Below, piece after piece: positions 60,799 to 64,000 of a DNA stretch of 64,000 nucleotides. The stretch is from assembly GCF_017569205.1 (NCBI RefSeq), contig NZ_CP071870.1, positions 2,356,001 through 2,420,000 of the forward strand. Reading direction: 5' to 3'. Source of the stretch: Propioniciclava sp. MC1595. Lineage in GTDB: Bacteria; Actinomycetota; Actinomycetes; Propionibacteriales; Propionibacteriaceae. Numbering within the stretch: the stretch's first letter is position 1; every line of letters starts with the position of its first letter. A model generated the notes under the pieces. The model searched no databases. It saw only the letters and a program-made list of their open reading frames with translations, and had not been told where the DNA came from. The position numbers and the translations under genes were made by a program.

Positions 60799-61815
60799 CT
60801 AGCGGCGGTACTCGCGGCCGAGGCCGACCTGCAGGTAGGCCGCGGCGAACAGGCCCTTGGCCAGCACGGTCGCGTACCGCTCCATCGTGGATCCCTCGGT
60901 GTGGGCGAGCTCGGTGACCCGCACGTCCATCACCCGGGCGTTCTCCTCCAGCGCGCGGCGCTGCTCGGCGTGCTCGGGGTCGCCCAGGCCGTCGTCGACC
61001 ACCACGAGCGTGGGGCGCGCGTCCTCGGACGCCTCGAACGGGTCGGCGAACGGGTCGCGCGGGGCGACGGCGGCCAGGATCGGCAGCAGCTCGGTCGCGT
61101 CGGCGGCCAGGGCCACCCGACCGGACGCCGTGCGTACGGCCTCGGCGACCCGGCGGGACGCCCGGGCGGCGAGCACGGACCCGCCCCAGACCACCGGCTG
61201 GCTGTCGGCCAGCTCGAGGGCGACCATCTTCGCGGGGTTGGCGGCGATGTCGACGCCGTGGGCGGACTCCAGGGCCACGGCGTCCAGCGCGTCGGCCACG
61301 GCGGCGGGCGAGATCGGGGCGCCCAGCCCCATCTCGTGCAGCGCGGCCAGCGCGACGATCGCGGCGGGCATCGGGTCGGCGGTCGAGACCGGCAGCAGCG
61401 TGGTGGCGCGGGACTCGGCCTGGCGCGCCAGCGAGGAGTCCTCGGGCGCGGTCACCAGCAGGCGCGAGCCGCGGCGCAGGGCCTCGTGGGCGCAGGTCGC
61501 GGCGGCCTGGCCGCCGCCGAGCACGACGACGAGGTCGAGCGGGCCGACCCAGCCGGGCAGGCCCAGGTTGGGCCACGCCACGAAGGGCACCGGGCAGACG
61601 GGCTCGAGCACCGCGCGCAGCAGGCGGGCCTCGGGCCCGACCGCGATGACGGCGCGGGGCCGCTGCTCGCCGGCGAGCGACGCGATGGCCGCCTCGGCGG
61701 CGGCCGACTCGCGACGCAGGCGCGCCCCGGCCTCGGCCAGCGGGCGCAGCAGGTGGTCGGACTCGGCGAGGATCGCCGGGTCGTCGAGCCGGGACTCGTC
61801 GAACTCCGACGCCAT
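60799..61815 (-). CDS. SIS-domain protein, phosphomannose/phosphoglucose isomerase-like
   Basis: 338 residues, sugar-isomerase fold with a nucleotide-free first half (AVIAVGPEARLLRAVL, DLVVVLGGGQAAATCAHEAL, LLVTAPEDSSLARQAE) and a PGI/PMI-like C-terminal half (ALESAHGVDIAANPAKMVALEL, LGLGDPEHAEQR-like motif). Matches the actinobacterial homologue of M. tuberculosis Rv3256c next to manB. Activity unproven; catalytic residues of true PGI/PMI are not obvious. Confidence 0.8.
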   Translation of the reverse strand: MASEFDESRLDDPAILAESDHLLRPLAEAGARLRRESAAAEAAIASLAGEQRPRAVIAVGPEARLLRAVLEPVCPVPFVAWPNLGLPGWVGPLDLVVVLGGGQAAATCAHEALRRGSRLLVTAPEDSSLARQAESRATTLLPVSTADPMPAAIVALAALHEMGLGAPISPAAVADALDAVALESAHGVDIAANPAKMVALELADSQPVVWGGSVLAARASRRVAEAVRTASGRVALAADATELLPILAAVAPRDPFADPFEASEDARPTLVVVDDGLGDPEHAEQRRALEENARVMDVRVTELAHTEGSTMERYATVLAKGLFAAAYLQVGLGREYRR

Positions 61816-61817
61816 GG

Positions 61818-62003
61818 TCACTTCGCCTCGGGCGCGTGTGCCTCGTCGACCACCAGGATCGGGATGCCGCCCCGCACCGGGTAGGCCAGCCCGCACTCAG
61901 GGGACGTGCACACCAGCTCGGACACCTCGTAGGCCCAGGTCAGCTGGCCGTGGCAGGCCGGGCAGACCAGCAGCTCCAGGACGCCGGGAACCAGGTCACT
62001 CAT
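61818..62003 (-). CDS. Trm112-like zinc-ribbon protein
   Basis: 61 residues: LLVCPACHGQLTW and ELVCTSPECGLAYPVRGGIPILV, a Cys4 ribbon of the Trm112/YcaR type, which in other organisms activates methyltransferases. GAGGAAACG precedes the ATG; overlaps the manB 3' end by 8 nt. Sits between manB and the SIS gene, a conserved actinobacterial order. Confidence 0.9.
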   Translation of the reverse strand: MSDLVPGVLELLVCPACHGQLTWAYEVSELVCTSPECGLAYPVRGGIPILVVDEAHAPEAK

Positions 62004-63357
62004 CGTTTCCTCCTCGGATGACAGCCAGCGCCTCGTCGCGCAGGGCGGCCATGGTGGCCGCGTCGCGCGCCTCGACGTTGAGCCGCAGCAGCGGCTCGGT
62101 GTTGGACGGCCGCACGTTGACCCACCAGTCGTCGGTGGAGATCGTGGTGCCGTCCTCCTCATCGATCGTGCCACGCCCGGCGAACGCGGCGCGCACGCGG
62201 TCGAGCACCGGCGCCACGGCGGGCACCGTCGAGTTGATCTCGCCGGAGGGCTCCCACCCGGCGTAGCGGGCGGCCAGCTCGGACATCGACGCCTCGCCGC
62301 GGCCGAGCATGGCCAGCACGTGCAGGCCGGCGAGCATGCCGGTGTCGGCGCCCCAGAAGTCGCGGAAGTAGTAGTGCGCCGAGTGCTCCCCGCCGAAGAC
62401 CGCGTCGTGCTCGGCCATGTGCGCCTTGACGCTGGTGTGCCCGACCCGGCTGACGACGAGGCGGCCGCCCGCGGCGTCCACTGCCTCGGCCACGGACCGC
62501 GAGGTGATCTTGTTGACCACGATCGTGCCGCCGGGCTCGCGGGCGAGCTCCTGCGTGGCGATCATCGCCGTCACGATCGAGGGCGAGACGACCTCGCCGC
62601 GCTCGTCGATGATGAAGCAGCGGTCGGCGTCCCCGTCGAAGACCAGGCCGACGTCGGCGCCGTGCTCGCGCACCGCGGCCTGGGCGTCGAGGAGGTTCTC
62701 GGGGATGAGCGGGTTCGGCATGTGGTTCGGGAACGTGCCGTCGAGGTCGAGGTAGAGCCCCACGAGGTCGAGGTCGAGCGAGCCCAAGGCGGCGGGCGTG
62801 GTGAGGCCGGCCATGCCGTTGCCGGCGTCCACGACGACCTTCAGCCGGCGCAGCCCGGTCAGGTCGACCAGGTGGTGCAGGTGGGCGACGTAGGCGTCGA
62901 GCACGTCGACGGTGCGGTACCCGCCGGGCTCGGACGCCGGGGCGGGCCGGGCACCCAGGGCCGCGTCCCGCATCGCGACCAGCGCGTCGGCGGGGACCGG
63001 CGCGGCGCCGGGCAGGCAGAACTTCACGCCGTTGTACTCGGCGGGGTTGTGGGAGGCGGTGAACTGGACGCCGTGCAGGCCGAGCGTGCCCGAGGCGAAC
63101 CAGAGCTCGTCGGTGCTGGTCAGGCCGGCGTCGACGACCGACGCCCCCTGGGCGCGAGCGCCCTCGGCGAACGCGGCGGCCACCTCGGCCCCCGTGACGC
63201 GCATGTCACGGCCCATGACGAACTCGGCACCGGCCAGCCCGAAGACCTCGACGAAGGCGGCACCCACGGCACGGACGCCGTCGAGGTCCCACTCGGCACC
63301 GGGCGCCCCGATGACGCCGCGGATGTCGTTGGCCTTGAAGATTCCCGCCGTGATCAC
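61996..63357 (-). CDS. manB: Phosphomannomutase/phosphoglucomutase
   Basis: 453 residues, alpha-D-phosphohexomutase. IFKANDIRGVIG, active-site Ser in FTASHNPAEYNGVKF, Mg2+ loop VFDGDADRCFIID, sugar loop GGEHSAHYYFRDFW and phosphate loop VRPSNTEPLLRLN. Supplies mannose-1-phosphate for GDP-mannose and mannosylated wall lipids. GTG 63357. Confidence 0.95.
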   Translation of the reverse strand: MITAGIFKANDIRGVIGAPGAEWDLDGVRAVGAAFVEVFGLAGAEFVMGRDMRVTGAEVAAAFAEGARAQGASVVDAGLTSTDELWFASGTLGLHGVQFTASHNPAEYNGVKFCLPGAAPVPADALVAMRDAALGARPAPASEPGGYRTVDVLDAYVAHLHHLVDLTGLRRLKVVVDAGNGMAGLTTPAALGSLDLDLVGLYLDLDGTFPNHMPNPLIPENLLDAQAAVREHGADVGLVFDGDADRCFIIDERGEVVSPSIVTAMIATQELAREPGGTIVVNKITSRSVAEAVDAAGGRLVVSRVGHTSVKAHMAEHDAVFGGEHSAHYYFRDFWGADTGMLAGLHVLAMLGRGEASMSELAARYAGWEPSGEINSTVPAVAPVLDRVRAAFAGRGTIDEEDGTTISTDDWWVNVRPSNTEPLLRLNVEARDAATMAALRDEALAVIRGGNDE

Positions 63358-63366
63358 CGCGCAAGA

Positions 63367-63735
63367 CTATCGGCTGGTACCACCCGGGTCGGCCACGACG
63401 CCGAGGTGGCCCTTGCGCCGGGTCAGGACCGGCTCGGCGAGGGCGGCGGGGCGCGGGTCGTCCCACGTGAGGCCCACCTCGCGCACGGCGTCGGCCAGCG
63501 CGAGCAGGTCGTCGGCGGTGTGCACGGGGCCGCCCTCCTCCAGCGGGAGCCGGATCAGCTCCCAGCCGCGGGGCGTCGACAGGCCGGCGCAGTGGTCGCG
63601 GCACAGGTCGTGCGAGCCCGGCTCGTGGCGCAGGGCCAGCGGGCCCACGACCGCGGCGCGGTCGGAGTAGGCGTACGTCAGGGTCGCCACGGCCATCTGG
63701 CCGCAGCCCGTGCGCGAACACAACCGCTGCTTCAC
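63367..63735 (-). CDS. DUF3499 protein
   Basis: 122 residues. Zinc-ribbon-like pairs CSRTGCG and LCRDHCAG and the DRAAVVGPLALRHEPGSHDLC core are diagnostic of DUF3499 (M. tuberculosis Rv3258c). Function unknown. GTG 63735 has TAGCGT 7 nt upstream. The gene before manB in the same direction, 9 nt apart. Confidence 0.88.
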   Translation of the reverse strand: MKQRLCSRTGCGQMAVATLTYAYSDRAAVVGPLALRHEPGSHDLCRDHCAGLSTPRGWELIRLPLEEGGPVHTADDLLALADAVREVGLTWDDPRPAALAEPVLTRRKGHLGVVADPGGTSR

Positions 63736-63742
63736 CCGAGGC

Positions 63743-63748
63743 ACGCTA
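63743..63748 (-). promoter_or_regulatory. Leaderless -10 box (DUF3499 gene)
   Basis: On the minus strand TAGCGT-GCCTCGG-GTG, 7 nt from box to start. Confidence 0.6.
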
Positions 63749-63791
63749 CCGGCCGCCCGGCCCGGCGCCCGGCTGCGACACCCGCGCGGGC

Positions 63792-63797
63792 TAGAGT
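63792..63797 (+). promoter_or_regulatory. Leaderless -10 box (metallopeptidase gene)
   Basis: TAGAGT-GACGGCC-ATG, 7 nt before the start at 63805. Confidence 0.6.
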
Positions 63798-63804
63798 GAC
63801 GGCC

Positions 63805-64000
63805 ATGCTCAAGCACCGGGACCGGCACAACCGCGGGATGCGCGGCCGGCTCGCGTGGCCCAACCCCTACACCGGCGCGCCGGTGCCCCTGCGGTCGCGC
63901 CAGACCAAGGCGCAGTTCTTCGTGATGTGCGTCCACGACGCGCTCGCGCAGATCCAGGAGCACTGCCCGCAGGCGCTGACGTCCATGGACGTCGGGATCG
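63805..64000 (+). CDS. Metallopeptidase-family (zincin-like) protein, 3' end outside window
   Basis: The first 65 residues are visible: HRDRHNRGMRGRLAWPNPY, then RQTKAQFFVMCVHDALAQIQEHCP. They match the start of the actinobacterial metallopeptidase family next to DUF3499 (Rv3259-like); the HExxH motif would lie beyond the window. Divergent from DUF3499 with 69 bp between starts. Confidence 0.8.
   Translation, partial: MLKHRDRHNRGMRGRLAWPNPYTGAPVPLRSRQTKAQFFVMCVHDALAQIQEHCPQALTSMDVGI

Overview
This is a very GC-rich (about 72-73% by eye), densely coding stretch of an Actinomycetota chromosome. Lineage markers are the MurT/GatD pair, DUF3039, DUF3499, DUF2017 next to clpS, a DtxR-type iron box, and TANNNT promoter boxes placed 6-8 nt before many start codons (leaderless transcription). 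The gene content would suit a Propionibacteriales-like heterotroph, but the exact lineage is inference. There is no phage, CRISPR array or complete insertion sequence.

Left part (1-17 kb): the 3' end of orn and tRNA-His; a lipoprotein; an ISL3 transposase relic; a YceH-methyltransferase fusion; a catalase that has lost its 5' half; a glycine-betaine/choline-type ABC importer (opuCA-CB-CD-CC); an alpha/beta hydrolase; murT-gatD; a MarR regulator with an exported protein of unknown function; tRNA-Lys; an AbiEi/DUF559-type gene flanked by 120-bp inverted repeats; and an AglEFG-like sugar importer without its own ATPase.

Middle part (17-36 kb): DUF3618 protein, bcp, then a gene-free stretch with a phased TGTGG array and a probable structured RNA, a pseudokinase facing an FHA-FtsK/EssC-like ATPase, topoisomerase IB, tRNA-Leu, an aldo/keto reductase and a DUF3048 lipoprotein. 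A translationally coupled dinB-pentapeptide-alkD operon follows, then thyA-hydrolase-lipase-folA, rdgB, arsR abutting a truncated CDF metal transporter, a DIP1984 protein and rph.

Right part (36-64 kb): a lactate-use island (lutC-lutB-lutA-lutP, a GntR regulator and a large FAD/Fe-S D-lactate dehydrogenase) in which lutP and the dehydrogenase share the operator TGGTCTGACCA; murI; feoC-feoB-feoA under an iron box; DUF2017-clpS diverging from pncB-pncA; a truncated CGNR-like gene; thioesterase-malQ; MFS-marR with three tandem operators; DUF3039-sixA-YgjV; and ahcY, a glycosylase-family gene, aroQ, a SIS protein, a Trm112-like protein, manB, DUF3499 and a metallopeptidase cut by the window end.

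The rdgB-rph-murI-DUF2017-clpS-pncB order is an ancestral actinobacterial backbone (compare M. tuberculosis Rv1341 to Rv1330c). Here it is split by the arsR/CDF remnant, the lactate island and feoABC. Several 5'-truncated genes (catalase, CDF, CGNR, ISL3) point to repeated deletion or insertion events at the seams.
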